A stretch of DNA of 64,000 nucleotides, from positions 7,316,001 to 7,380,000 of the forward strand of contig JBANDB010000003.1 in assembly GCA_037576215.1 (NCBI GenBank). The letters are read 5' to 3'. Source of the stretch: Armillaria gallica. Taxonomy: Eukaryota > Basidiomycota > Agaricomycetes > Agaricales > Physalacriaceae. The notes under the pieces were generated by a model that was given only the letters and a program-made list of their open reading frames with translations, was not told the DNA's origin and did no database searches. Positions within the stretch are counted from its first letter, which is position 1. Each line of letters starts with the position of its first letter. Below, in pieces: positions 1 to 9,622 of the stretch. The translations under genes were made by a program, and so were the position numbers.

Positions 1-344
1 GTTATGGGGGAAGAAGAGCTGGCGTTGTGTCATCATCTAGCCCGAGAATTAGACATCCGAGAAACTTCTCTGGAGAAGCTCAAGAAGGCAGTCACACGCG
101 CCACGTGACTCTCCATTAGTGACGCGTCGCCGTTAGTCATCCGATTTCCCATCTTTCCTCTGGCCATCATCACCATCCTCTGCGATACTATACCGAGGTC
201 TATCATCCATACAGTCAATACACCCTTGAGCGCATCGTCAAAGAAAGACTGTGGACCTTTGACTTCAATTTTAGCGTCCTTAATCCAACGCTCATCAGTA
301 CCTTGAATGGTGAACGGCAGCAACACCAGACGTTCAATCACCAA
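1..344. repeat. Dispersed repeat, left-edge copy
   Basis: Bases 1-60 closely match 20846-20905 and 34436-34490. Bases 60-270 match 21530-21690, and part of that stretch recurs at 27690-27810. The shared core includes a cagtcacacg/ccacgtga stretch and a cgtcgccgttagtcat stretch. The minus-strand reading frame through this segment (33-344) is also partly conserved in the 21.6-kb copy, so the ancestral repeat may have been coding, but no domain is recognised. The repeat probably continues beyond the left edge of the window. Confidence 0.75.
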
Positions 345-479
345 CAGCAGGTCGTCCTTTTGTTGTCGTGCTTTTCTCAGTGAATGTCACGTCAAAAACA
401 AACGGACAAGGTGGTCAAGGTGAGTGCATACTCTACATTGGTAACAACGACTGATGAATGCAGTAGAATTACAAGGCCG

Positions 480-1511
480 ACTGACGATGGCTATGAGTTG
501 TAGGATTACAAACTGGTAGCATCGAGCGACAAGTGGGTATATGCTGCAGAGCTGAAGCCCAGCTGGATATCTTCTGCCAGGGAAGCTTGCGTGTATGAGA
601 GGCAGATGGTCGCGACGACGAAAGCGATGGAAGGTGCATTATCTTAGACTACTGCAACCAAATCAACGATCATTTATACCGCAGAGATCGCAACGAAAAG
701 TGACTTCCCAGACACCTCATTACTCAATACTTTCTCATTCTCATCCAGCCATGTTTCCGACAACGGATATGCCAAAAGTGTTGCTCTCCTTTAGTCACCA
801 GCAGCACGACGATGAACAGCCAGGACACGAGCTGGAATGCCTATAGCCTACCTCGCCCATCAGCCCTCCCTTCCTCTGGTATTGCCCTGGCCCCCGGGTT
901 CGCTGGTGACATAAGAGACGATGGCTACACCTGGTCTATTGTCAAATTCTTAAAGAGCAATGAGGTAAGGCTCCTTATTATTCCCTCTTCTATCAGCGAC
1001 CTAACGAGCTTCGGTAGACGCTCCGATTCCGCGCAAATTATAAGGTCAGATCATGGGTTGGATATGAGGGGAACGATCCAAGCGCCTGAGACTAGTAGGG
1101 AAGCTTATTTGAGGATCTCATAGTGAGCAGCACTTCGCGAAACTAATGGAGCTCCAATGCAATGTGGCCGGCCCCACCCACATGATAAGACTTCTGTATG
1201 CGTATTATCTCTGGTCAGTGTTCATTTAACGGCGGACTTCTTTCTTTCTGACTATATCTCAAGTCTCACCCGCCAGTCCTCGGTCTTTCGACTAGAAACT
1301 TGTAGCAGGCCAATTGAAGATCATTCCCTGGCTAGAGAATCCACTATGGTGCGTCATCAGTGTATTCTTCAATCGCTGTCCTGATTCTTCGACTAGATGC
1401 ACGGCGCTCTTCAGCGTTGTGAACGTCTCCTCTCCTCAAGCTAAAGTCGCGAGTCTCCGAAGTTTTGAAGACGTGTCCCACGTTCTCAAAGGACTGGAAT
1501 CTTTACAGTAG
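480..1511 (+). pseudogene. Degenerate coding region of unknown family
   Basis: Codon-like sequence persists here in changing frames. A segment starting at an ATG at 812 reads about 50 codons up to a clean intron (GTAAGG donor at about 965, CTAAC branch-like motif, GGTAG acceptor at about 1016). The next exon continues in phase for about 22 codons and then meets TGA and TAG. Further downstream, another frame (about 1100-1220) and the stretch 1400-1511 also look protein-like but are separated by stops and frameshifts. I do not recognise the protein. The intact splice signals suggest a real gene that has since decayed. It may belong to the repeat to its left or be an old host gene. Confidence 0.35.
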
Positions 1512-2426
1512 CTGACAGAAACATACAATGAGTCCGGTGGGTCATTTGCTGCTCGCTGCTCTTCTTTCCCATTCTTATAAATCCTCCTTAGTCCTACATG
1601 GCCCCGTTCGCATGTAGGGATAGCTTATAATTGCTTAACAGACATAAATCTTGCCATCCCTCGGCCTGATGGGTTGCTCTATAGAATATTAATCTTGGCG
1701 GCGAGTGTTCTCGCATCCCGAGGTACTTCACATGTTGATCCTGCGCATTCAGATTATGTGAATTTCTCACTAGCCTGTGGAATCATGCGCTCTGGGACCC
1801 GTAGCCCAGGGTTTTAATTCTAATATCTATGTGAAAATTCTCACCATAAAATAAGATTACTGCGCTCCTCGCGAGATATTGGCGCCAGGTCATGGTGAAT
1901 GATTCGTCAAGATACCGGTTGTTTGGGCCATCCCCAATTCAAAGGTCGTTCTTTGCAGTCAATCTTTACTTTCCAGTCACACAAGTCTAAGCACCCATTA
2001 TTAGCTCTCGGGACCGGCGTTCAATGTTTATGTAGGTTTCGCTTTTGCCAGCTATGGTTAATGCCTCAGCTTCTACCATCAATAAAAGCGCACAAAGTGC
2101 GCATTTTTCTGACAGGAATGACGTCTAGGCACACATGGAACCCAGTATTCTGGGTTGATGAGGCATTTTTGAAGTATACTCCCACCACCGGGGACCTGAA
2201 GCTAGGAACCCTTCAGGGTGTGAGACCCCGCTTCCCTTTTAAATCTATTCATTTCATTAACGACGAATAGGTCCATCCCGCCTATCGGGTCGCTACTCAC
2301 GAAGGCCATCGACATACGCTCACTAGCCACTGAAAGGACGGCCTCTTGGCGTCTGGTGACGACGAGCGCATGTCTAATTTTCCAGGCTCGAATACCATTG
2401 CACCGGTGCAAGCTGTACCTTCAGAG
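1512..2426. other. Intergenic stretch, no gene seen
   Basis: No supported reading frame or recognisable repeat was found. The two open frames at 1899-2411 lie on opposite strands, overlap each other and lack codon structure or homology that I can recognise. The right edge holds the promoter of the cupredoxin gene. Confidence 0.5.
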
Positions 2427-2480
2427 TATTTAAGCAGCGCGAAAACTTCAACAGCAACCCAGACTTAAATCTCTACAGCA
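2427..2480 (+). promoter_or_regulatory. TATA-like element and 5' UTR of the cupredoxin gene
   Basis: A TATTTAAG motif at 2427-2434 lies about 50 bases upstream of the ATG at 2481. It is followed by an A/C-rich leader ending CTACAGCA just before the ATG. This spacing fits a compact fungal core promoter with a very short untranslated leader. Confidence 0.55.
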
Positions 2481-2568
2481 ATGCGTCTCCTCTCAATCGT
2501 CTCTGCCGCTCTCATCGCCGCACCCCTCATCATGGCCGTGAACTGGAACGTCCAAGTCGGTGCCAGTA
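2481..2568 (+). pseudogene. Secreted cupredoxin gene, 5' part (split by insertion)
   Basis: Codons 1-29 encode a clear signal peptide (MRLLSIVSAALIAAPLIMA, a hydrophobic core with an Ala-rich end) and the first cupredoxin beta strand (VNWNVQVG). The frame breaks at the TA at 2567-2568, where a 17-kb inverted-repeat element starts. Joining this segment to 19618-20070, counting the TA once, gives a frame-consistent 142-codon gene with exons 2481-2568+19618-19695, 19752-19833 and 19890-20070 and two 56-nt introns. Fungal proteins of this type are extracellular, blue-copper-like and often serine-rich; their substrates are generally unknown. As it stands the allele should be null, because the coding sequence is separated by 17 kb. 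Confidence 0.85.
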
Positions 2569-2592
2569 CAGTCATGTACCGGCCAATGAGAC
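2569..2592 (+). repeat. Left terminal inverted repeat (24 bp)
   Basis: Starts CAGTCATGTACCGGCC and matches the reverse complement of 19592-19615 at all 24 positions; the match ends at base 25. The inner ccaatgagac motif recurs subterminally at 2772-2781 and, inverted, at 19574-19583. Such clustered subterminal motifs are commonly transposase-binding sites, which is an inference here. Confidence 0.92.
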
Positions 2593-3219
2593 GGTGAAAT
2601 TCATATGGCTTCGGAATGACTAAAGATATTGATAAAATGGGGATCGGACCGGACCAAAATCATCTTTGGGTTGCAAAGTAAATTATTGATCATAAATACA
2701 TGCATATCGGGAAGGGAGAGCATCATATCGAGCCTTATCAGTGCAAAACTGCAAGATCAGTGCGATACGGGCCAATGAGACGTGACACATCACGGCTGAT
2801 ATGCCAAATCAGGAATGGGATCAAATTCATGACACACATCTCTCCAGTGCTCTCGGGCTCATTCTTGCACCATAAGCATTGCTAGAGTGCCATTTCTCTG
2901 AGTACATCTGATCTTGAGGATAAGATGCAACAGCAGGCTGGCAGGAGTCATTGATTGGCACGACAAAAAAAATGCCCTCCCCAAAATGGTAGCTTATGAC
3001 GTTACCTGATCCAGTAGCGGCGGAAGCCGGGTCCCCGATTCTTTCTATATTTCAAATATCGGTTTTATCGGACGAAGGTCGAAACGCAGTACGAAACAAC
3101 GGTCCGGTACTTTCTCACACTTTTTCTCTTCTGCCACGTACCATCATCATGTCCTTTTCGTCGCGCATGGTTCACTTGGTATGTAGACTATATAGTCGGT
3201 ATGAGTATGTATTTTCTAA
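2593..3219. other. Left subterminal region of the TIR element, no gene seen
   Basis: AT-rich sequence with a subterminal copy of the TIR-derived motif (ggccaatgagac, 2770-2781). A search by eye for a Helitron 3' end (hairpin plus CTRR in minus orientation) gave no convincing candidate. Confidence 0.5.
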
Positions 3220-3913
3220 TTAATCTGCTTTTTTGTTCTCTTGCATTTCTATCATCTTATTGAGGATTGCCTGGAGCATGAAAATAGCCCTGCGGACGTC
3301 AGCAGGTTCCAGATCATTGCGATCCAAAAGCCACAGAACTTCGGTAAGAGTTGTGGATGCATTGGAGACCCGGAAAGTCGAAGTAATTGCCTGGTCGGAA
3401 CGTTTGGGTCGTCCCAGTGACCAGATGGTTTCTTTCGGTGCGTTTGTAAGTTGATTCATATCCTACTCGGTATCAGGATTTAACCCTGTTATTAGGAGGG
3501 TTATAAAACGCACTTTCTTGTGATCAGCCTCCCCTAACGCTAGAGCAATCGAGGGAGGTGAAGGAGGCGGTAGAGAGTTTCGGTCTGTATGCATGTTCTG
3601 GATGAACGTTGGATGGTGAGTGTGATTCTCTTGAATAAGATACGCTTACCGAGAAGCCAACGGCCATATCGTTAAAGGTGTGCGATGACTCCGGGAAGAT
3701 CTGCGGAAGGGTAAGAATAGGCGAGAAATAAATCGAGCTTGCTCGTACGTCTGGTCTTCTGTAAGGTAACGTATCAGCGAGACAGGGATACGGTTCGTGA
3801 GGATTGGTAGACAAGCCCAAATGATTGGACAATGTTACGTGCGGGAGGTCTGGCGTCGTACATGATGTGAGGGTATCGGCGTATGTGCACTGTCTGAGGT
3901 CGTGAGTTTCCAT
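3220..3913 (-). CDS. Small three-exon gene in the TIR element, unknown function
   Basis: Exons on the minus strand are 3913-3650, 3597-3514 and 3462-3220. They are separated by a 52-nt intron (GTAAGC donor, ATCCAG acceptor) and a 51-nt intron (GTGCGT donor, GAGTAG acceptor). All three junctions are phase 0, and the result is an uninterrupted product of about 196 residues starting METHDLRQ. The middle exon is Pro/Ser-rich. The last about 80 residues are predicted by eye to be helical (ADVRRAIFMLQAILNKMIEM) and end in a charged tail. No catalytic motif or membrane segment is seen. The frame is kept across two introns while the neighbouring Rep gene has nonsense codons, so this gene may have been maintained or be newly acquired. 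I do not recognise its family. Confidence 0.6.
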
Positions 3914-4085
3914 GTGGAGACGCAGGCTAGTTGTCAGTTAAGCAATAGCACTTCCAGCAGATAATATACGTCTCGACACAGTACTCAGGAGTATCTTGAT
4001 GTAGAAATAGAAATTATTTCCAGGTTGACAACAGCTTCGTGCATTGTGTGGCGCGTTAGGACCGTCTTCGTCTAGACAATCATTC

Positions 4086-4310
4086 CTACAATTTGCGATG
4101 GAAATTTTCACGATGTCTCGGACATTCTGTGACTATCGGCTCCGTGATATGAACGGGAAATTGATTTTGCCTTGTACTGGTAAGCTGTAGAAAGAATATA
4201 TTCATTAGATTATCAATATGCATGTGTCGCCTCGTACTCAGTTTCTCCGCTGATGGACATACCCTTTCAGGGTCAAGTACCTCAGAATGCCACTGAGAGT
4301 TGTTGGTCAT
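4086..4310 (-). CDS. Short ORF in the TIR element, possible two-exon gene
   Basis: Begins with an ATG at 4310, 47 nt after the stop of the preceding gene. It contains an excellent intron signature (GTATGT donor at 4262, TTCTACAG acceptor ending at 4185; 78 nt, divisible by three). Spliced, it would encode about 48 residues (MTNNSQWHSEVLDPER, then about 32 more); unspliced, 74 residues. It could be a free-standing gene or the 5' exon of the gene downstream at 3913. No family is recognised, and a transcript would be needed to decide. Confidence 0.35.
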   Translation of the reverse strand: MTNNSQWHSEVLDPERVCPSAEKLSTRRHMHIDNLMNIFFLQLTSTRQNQFPVHITEPIVTECPRHRENFHRKL

Positions 4311-4356
4311 TTATCATAGTATACTATGTATTGCTTAGGAAGATACAAGTGACATG

Positions 4357-4859
4357 CTACGCGTATTTGTATCTCGCTAGCTCGTAAAGATATGCTTTGG
4401 TGCTTTCATAAGGATTCTCTTCTTCATCTTCGGACTTCGGTTCAGGAAAGTCCTCGCCAAGTACACCTATATCTCCAAAGTTCGTGAGATAGTTGGGCAG
4501 CGGTTTGGCCGGAATAGTGCCGCTTATGACCGCAGGCGGATCGTGTATCTTGGCCACGATTTGAATGTTAAAGGAACCTACGTCGTCGCCGTACTTCGTA
4601 GCGGTGAATACCAGCAATGCGATGGTTCCTTCCTCCAGCTCGGATTTGATTGGAGGGCACTTGTGAAATTTCGTGGGATCGAATTCCTTCGTCGCGTCGA
4701 ACAAGGGTACTGTTGCACACAATATATCAGTGCACGTGTGGCACGGTGTAGGTAGTATATTCACCGTCTTCGTTCCAGTGTCGGATAGCTAAGGAGGGTT
4801 TTAATAAGTTGGTTGACATGCAATGAAGTGAGACTAACGTGGACCAAAATATTTGCCAT
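4357..4859 (-). CDS. Small acidic two-exon protein after Rep, unknown function
   Basis: The first exon is seven codons (4859-4839, MANILVH). A 50-nt intron follows (GTTAGT donor at 4838, CCTTAG acceptor ending at 4789), then exon 4788-4357. The spliced product is 150 residues in one open frame. The middle is rich in alternating hydrophobic residues (IALLVFTATKY, SFNIQIVAKI), suggesting a beta-rich fold. The C-terminal part is strongly acidic (EPKSEDEEENPYE). It lies directly behind the Rep gene, where autonomous Helitrons would have the helicase domain. A single-strand DNA-binding (OB-like) role is a guess from context and pattern only. No family is confidently recognised. Confidence 0.6.
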
Positions 4860-4945
4860 TCAGGCGTGCTTTACTAGGTGTAGGGGGTGCCGATGGTTCT
4901 GTGATAGTATTGGCTTGCGTCGTGGTAGGCGTTACGTTGACATAC

Positions 4946-7634
4946 CTTTGTCTAAATCTTTATGCGCAAACATGTTCGTAACCAGCTGCGAACTCCTAGC
5001 GAGCGACTGTCGTTTTCGTAAACGCTCAGCATCCCTCTCATCCTCGCACTCATGCATGGCTTCCCAATTTGACATGCACCGGACTGCTCGTTCACTAAAG
5101 CTGTAAGTTCTGAAGACTTCTGAAACCGAGTCGGTAGGGTGCAACAAAGGAACATTGAGATGAAAAGGTTTGAAATGCGCGAGCATAAACAACGCATAGC
5201 AAGGATCACTTATTCTAGGTAACTTATGGCTGATAATTCTAGGTACTTTCCTAGTACGATATGTGTATTCGTTGACTGTTGTATGCTCCACAATCTCATG
5301 TGTTTTATGTAACGAATAACCAGAGAGGAAGTCATATCGAGGTAGTCGGGTTGACCTGGATCCTTGTTCATATTCTCTGAGCGGATCATCAGTACATGCA
5401 GCGCGATCGCGTTTATGTTCCACTCTGAACCTTGCAACGAAATCATAATACGAGACATCAACCAACTCTGGGCTGCGGTACAGGTACTCTTGCACCTGAG
5501 ACCTCTTTGATAAATTCCCGTCTTCGTCCACACAAAGGGTAATAAACGCATCCTCCACTTCCTCATCCCCATCGATGTCTTCGATCTGACAATAAGATTT
5601 CGCATGCTCCATTAGGAGACCGGACAGCATAGGCACTGTCTCGTGTGATCGAAATGCCTCTTCTTTGCCTCTAATAACTCTGGCCGCTTGTTGAGCATGG
5701 ACTTGTTGCTGCTTTGAAAATTGCGACAAACACTTGTGGACGACAGTGCGAGCCCGTAAGTGTGTATCACTCGTTGACCCAGTGGCGTGGGCACGAAGGA
5801 CAGCGTCTGCTAATAAAGTCAACAGCTCGTACGTTTTAACACTCATTTTTGTTATATAATCCGTGATATAAAACATGGCGGCTTTACATGACTTTCCTGA
5901 CAATACAAATCTCAAATCGTGATTGAAGCGACCGAACACAAGAATCAACCTATTATGATAGTTGACCCAAACGTCCCGACACGCTGGAACAATCGACTTC
6001 GAATCGGGATCATAGAAAGCGATGGAAACATAATCATGCGGAAATTGAAAACGACAAGTGTTATGGTCGTATTTGTAACAAACCGGTTTATGTATATGAT
6101 GCTGAAGGTGCTCTCCCACGTACTTGACCTCCTGTTCAATTACAGATCGAAAAACGTCCCATTCCTCAGCCGTCGCGTCCTCACTAGGTACAGTAGGAGG
6201 CCTTTCAGTCCTAGGATTGCCATCCTGATCGAAGGGGATACCATCCGGCAGATCGTGCGCAATGATATCATCAAGAAAGGCGAAAAACCGGTCCTGGAAA
6301 TCCGTAGACTCCTCCAACTTTCTATGTAGTTCAGTAGGATTCATACATCCCTTCAATATCAGCAAGAAATGCCCATGATATGCTCCACGACCCGTCAGCT
6401 CGTCTGTACCGTAGAATGCTTCCAGGTGACCCAAGATACCTCCCGCTTCTGTGGACATGCGCGCGTCAAAATCCCATCCAAACATATATTGGAATAGACA
6501 TCGCACCACAAAATCAAAGAAGTCCATGCCAGCCACTGGATCTCGGGCAAGACGCAATCCTCGCTGGGCATATTCTGCAATTTGAGGGTATCGCTCATCC
6601 AAATTAACATTCTTGTCACCCCACATAAACTGAAATATGGGACTATGCGTGGGAGCAGGGTTTGCAGTGAAAAAAAGGTGAAACAGTCCAAAGTGACCTG
6701 CATACGCCCTCATCTCATTTCGGTAAAGTACCTTAGATGCCTCGGAACCTGTGATTTTACCAGCTATGGCTTTTACCTGACCAAGAAGTGTAAACACCTT
6801 CTGGTGCTCCGACGAAAGATCTTGCATACAGCCCTCGTGTTCCAAATGGTTAGCAACCACTTTTATTGTATCGGGTTTGACTGATGCGATATCATCCGCC
6901 ACACGATCGAATCTATCTGATTTCACAGCGAAATGAGTGAAAAGATGAGCCTGTCTGCGCTGAATCATATTCATGGCCATGAAGATGAACGCGTTGTGAT
7001 ACCTAAAATCTCTACATATAGTATCCAGGTAGTAATTACACTGAGATTGAAAAGACAAATATGTTGGCCGTTCAGGGTCTTCAAACCCACCGATCCCGAG
7101 TGGAAAAAGAGTAGGGAACATACCCATCATTAGATCAGGGTTATTATACTCATTGATAGGTTGATCACCACGAAACATTACCATGTCAGGCTTCTTATTA
7201 GATGTAACCAAGTTGTTAAGGGCTGAAGTCATGAACGTCCCCCCATGAATCTTCATGGATTCTACGTCAGATACTCCCATACGATCAAGCAAACACATAT
7301 TTTCATCGTCGTCGTTCAATTCAACATCCTTCGTCGCATCAGATATGTAGTGAGGTTCAAGACCAGCAGTCTCCTCTTCAAAGAGGTCCGCTTGAGATGT
7401 ATGATGTTCAAATTGGAAGGAATATTCTTCGAGACCAGGGATGATATCGTCGACATCATCTAATCATCCGTACAGCTCCATCTGCTCTATACTCAGTTCA
7501 ATGTCATGATACAATCGATTGTGCTTACAGAGGTAACGCAACAAGTGCCAGACCTTTTTCTTCCGAAAATAAAACAGCGTCTTCAAGCAAGACTTTGTGG
7601 ATTGACGTGGACCTACGAAGATCACACTAAGCAT
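4946..7634 (-). pseudogene. Helitron-type Rep (HUH/Y2), C-terminal part, helicase absent
   Basis: Matches the Helitron_like_N family (PF14214 type) by motif. Using the 795-residue frame counted from 7319, the HUH motif reads GRGAYHGH (His315, His317). The paired tyrosines of a Y2 nuclease are in FYITDYITK (Tyr484, Tyr488), and a Cys pair with CRFQFP lies at about 414-426. HUH/Y2 proteins nick and rejoin single strands in rolling-circle transposition. The frame ends in the charged ERDAERLRKR segment that normally links to a Pif1-type helicase, but no Walker motif follows. A GTATGT donor at 4945 with a possible acceptor at 4899 would add only about 20 residues. Upstream the frame has an in-frame TGA (7464-7466) and is cut by the Ty3 insertion at 7634. 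There is no ATG at 7319; the codon there is TTG. Confidence 0.85.
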
Positions 7635-8031
7635 TGTTGCGAATGAGAGTAAATCTGCGAAGAAAAGGTTAGTATATCCGTAGATAGATGAATCCTTTAC
7701 CTTCGCTGATGTAAGAGATAAGAGCTGAGGATGATAATAGAAGAAAGTTCAATCAGTTACCGTGTAAGTGTTCGCTTGAGCCTTTGATTCCGATTAACCT
7801 ATAGAGGTTCGGCAATCCCTTAAGTTCACTCGTAAGTAAAGGCGTAAAGGGGTTGTAATTCAAAGTAAAGTTAACTAATACAATACTGCCCGTATATATA
7901 TACTAGTCATAGAAGGGGAAAGAATATTCTACTGCGTTCTAGGTAAAGGGAATGAGCAATGGTGACTCGAAAAGGGGAATCATGGCGAAAGGAGATATTG
8001 TAGTCAAAAGTATGTATGTAATACCATAACA
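7635..8031 (-). repeat. 3' LTR (397 bp)
   Basis: Identical to 16643-17039 base for base. It begins TGTTGC and ends ATAACA on the plus strand. The element runs in reverse, so this is its 3' LTR. The duplication AGCAT lies just outside at 7630-7634. Confidence 0.96.
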
Positions 8032-8060
8032 TAGCCCCCCCTGACTACATGTATCTACTT
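8032..8060 (-). other. Putative polypurine tract
   Basis: In sense orientation AGGGGGGCTA directly precedes the 3' LTR, the usual place for plus-strand priming. The purine run is short and is followed by CTA before the LTR. Confidence 0.5.
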
Positions 8061-8184
8061 GCGCGTCGTCGTAAGCAAAGACAGGTGTGAAATCAAAATG
8101 AAGAACTTGAATAGAGGAAAAGAGAGAGAGAAAAGAAGAAAAATTTCTGTGCAAAAAATTGAATCAAAAGATCATCAAAGAAGC

Positions 8185-9171
8185 TTACGCGCCGTTCTTC
8201 GTCAACTCCGACCAATCAATGGCCTTCCTTCTCACCTCGACACCCTCGTCGTCATACAGGATCAAGAAGACTCGACCATCCTCAACCGAAATAGTGGGCC
8301 ACCACTGACCAACCTTCTCTCGGCTCAATAGCCCCCCCACGCTACTGCTTCCCGTGGCCATGTTGGAGATGGAATCTGCAAGTTCAAAAGAAGACCGGGT
8401 TGCTGAGAGGTCGATGTCGAAGGCCGGCATGTTGGGATCGTAGGGAACGATGGTATCCATGGAAGCAACGTACGTGGATAAAGCGCGACTGTCCTCGGAT
8501 GAATAATGGGTTAACAGCTGCGCGATGGATATGTCCCGTGCCTCAGCAGTGTTCCTGACCACCTGTGGGTAGTAGGTCACTAGGAACTGCGACCATGTCC
8601 ACCCAAACCATGCGCCCCAATTCATGGTGGATTCAAACCCAAGGCAAGCGCTATGCTCCATACGCTCCTCGAGCCAAACAAACCTGATCGACAGCTCCTC
8701 AAAATATTCCCGCAATTCCCTAACAACTTCATCCTTCGACGCGTCCTGCAAGTGTACAAGGTCGTTCGCGCGCTGACGAAGTTCTGCAAAAGACAGATCT
8801 TCCTCGCTACGAAGCCCCAACTCACTGGCCTGCGTCTCAGGAATCCATAGTGGAGAGGCGACGGTTCCGAGAGGAACGTGATGGGCAGCGTGAGTGACGA
8901 GTTGGATGAAAAGGCTGGTGATATGGCGTAGGCTGATGATGACGGAAGCATTGGGAGTGTAGACGAGATGTCCGTTGGTGGTGGTAGCGTAAACGTCGGT
9001 TTCGGTGATGACTTGGTCAATGCGTAGGTCCCCAATAATGGCCACCATGAGTCGTCGGAAGATTGGCTCATGGATGAAGACATTCATGGCGCACACAAAG
9101 GCGCGGATAACGTTGGATGCTTCAGTAGGCATGACTACAGAACCTGTTAGCATATGGCTCAAAGAAATCAT
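8185..9171 (-). CDS. Extra sense ORF between integrase and 3' LTR
   Basis: An intact frame of 328 residues from ATG 9171; the open frame extends to 9246 with TTG. Another ATG at 9129 is preceded by CTAACAG, which resembles a splice acceptor and could mark a spliced subgenomic mRNA. The protein is mixed alpha/beta with many Trp residues and a charged heptad-like stretch (ELREYFEELSIRFVWLEERME). It ends in a beta-like C-terminus (GRVFLILYDDEGVEVRRKA). No signal peptide, clear membrane span or furin-type site is seen, so it does not look like env. Most Ty3 elements lack a gene here. Its intact frame within an element with identical LTRs suggests it belongs to the element rather than being random. 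Function unknown. Confidence 0.75.
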   Translation of the reverse strand: MISLSHMLTGSVVMPTEASNVIRAFVCAMNVFIHEPIFRRLMVAIIGDLRIDQVITETDVYATTTNGHLVYTPNASVIISLRHITSLFIQLVTHAAHHVPLGTVASPLWIPETQASELGLRSEEDLSFAELRQRANDLVHLQDASKDEVVRELREYFEELSIRFVWLEERMEHSACLGFESTMNWGAWFGWTWSQFLVTYYPQVVRNTAEARDISIAQLLTHYSSEDSRALSTYVASMDTIVPYDPNMPAFDIDLSATRSSFELADSISNMATGSSSVGGLLSREKVGQWWPTISVEDGRVFLILYDDEGVEVRRKAIDWSELTKNGA

Positions 9172-9622
9172 AGGAGTTAACGTGCCAGTGTTTAAGGTAT
9201 GATTGGTTTTATAAAAGTGAGAATGAGGCGAGAACGAGATAGACAAAAGTTCAACTGGCGAGGTCGCAAAAAGTGGGTTGACGCTGCGGTATTCATACAG
9301 ATTAAATACGATGCTTTAACTGGGGATAGAAAGTTCTAGGGAGGTCAGGAAATGTCGGGAAATGTCCATGTTAGGTGAAAATTGTACCAATGGGAAGGGC
9401 ATGAGGCTCGATGACAAGCGTTAGACTAAATGGAGGGCCAAGCGTCGCCTCGAGGTGGGATGTCGTCTAGCTGGGGCTATTGAAATCTTGAAGATAGCCA
9501 TGAGGACGTCTAATACCCACGCGGTAAAGGGACGTGGCTGACGAGAATAGAGTGAATAGGTACAAAGAAAAAGAAGGAGAAAAACACGCCTAGAAATTAG
9601 TGAGTATGCCGTATACCCCTCA
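9172..9622. other. Untranslated spacer of the retrotransposon
   Basis: Lies between the integrase stop and the extra ORF. In sense orientation it contains a TTTATAAAAC motif about 30 nt upstream of ATG 9171, which could be an internal promoter. No gene is seen. Confidence 0.45.

Noticed and set aside
1899..2270. 123-codon plus-strand ORF upstream of the cupredoxin gene
   Set aside because: No homology, splice or codon evidence, and a conflicting ORF overlaps on the other strand.
4932..7319. Start codon of the Rep frame at 7319
   Set aside because: The codon is TTG and the frame continues upstream to a TGA at 7466 and beyond that into DUF6570 across the Ty3 insertion. It is not a real start.
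8185..9246. Extra retrotransposon ORF as an env gene
   Set aside because: No signal peptide, membrane anchor or cleavage motif is visible.
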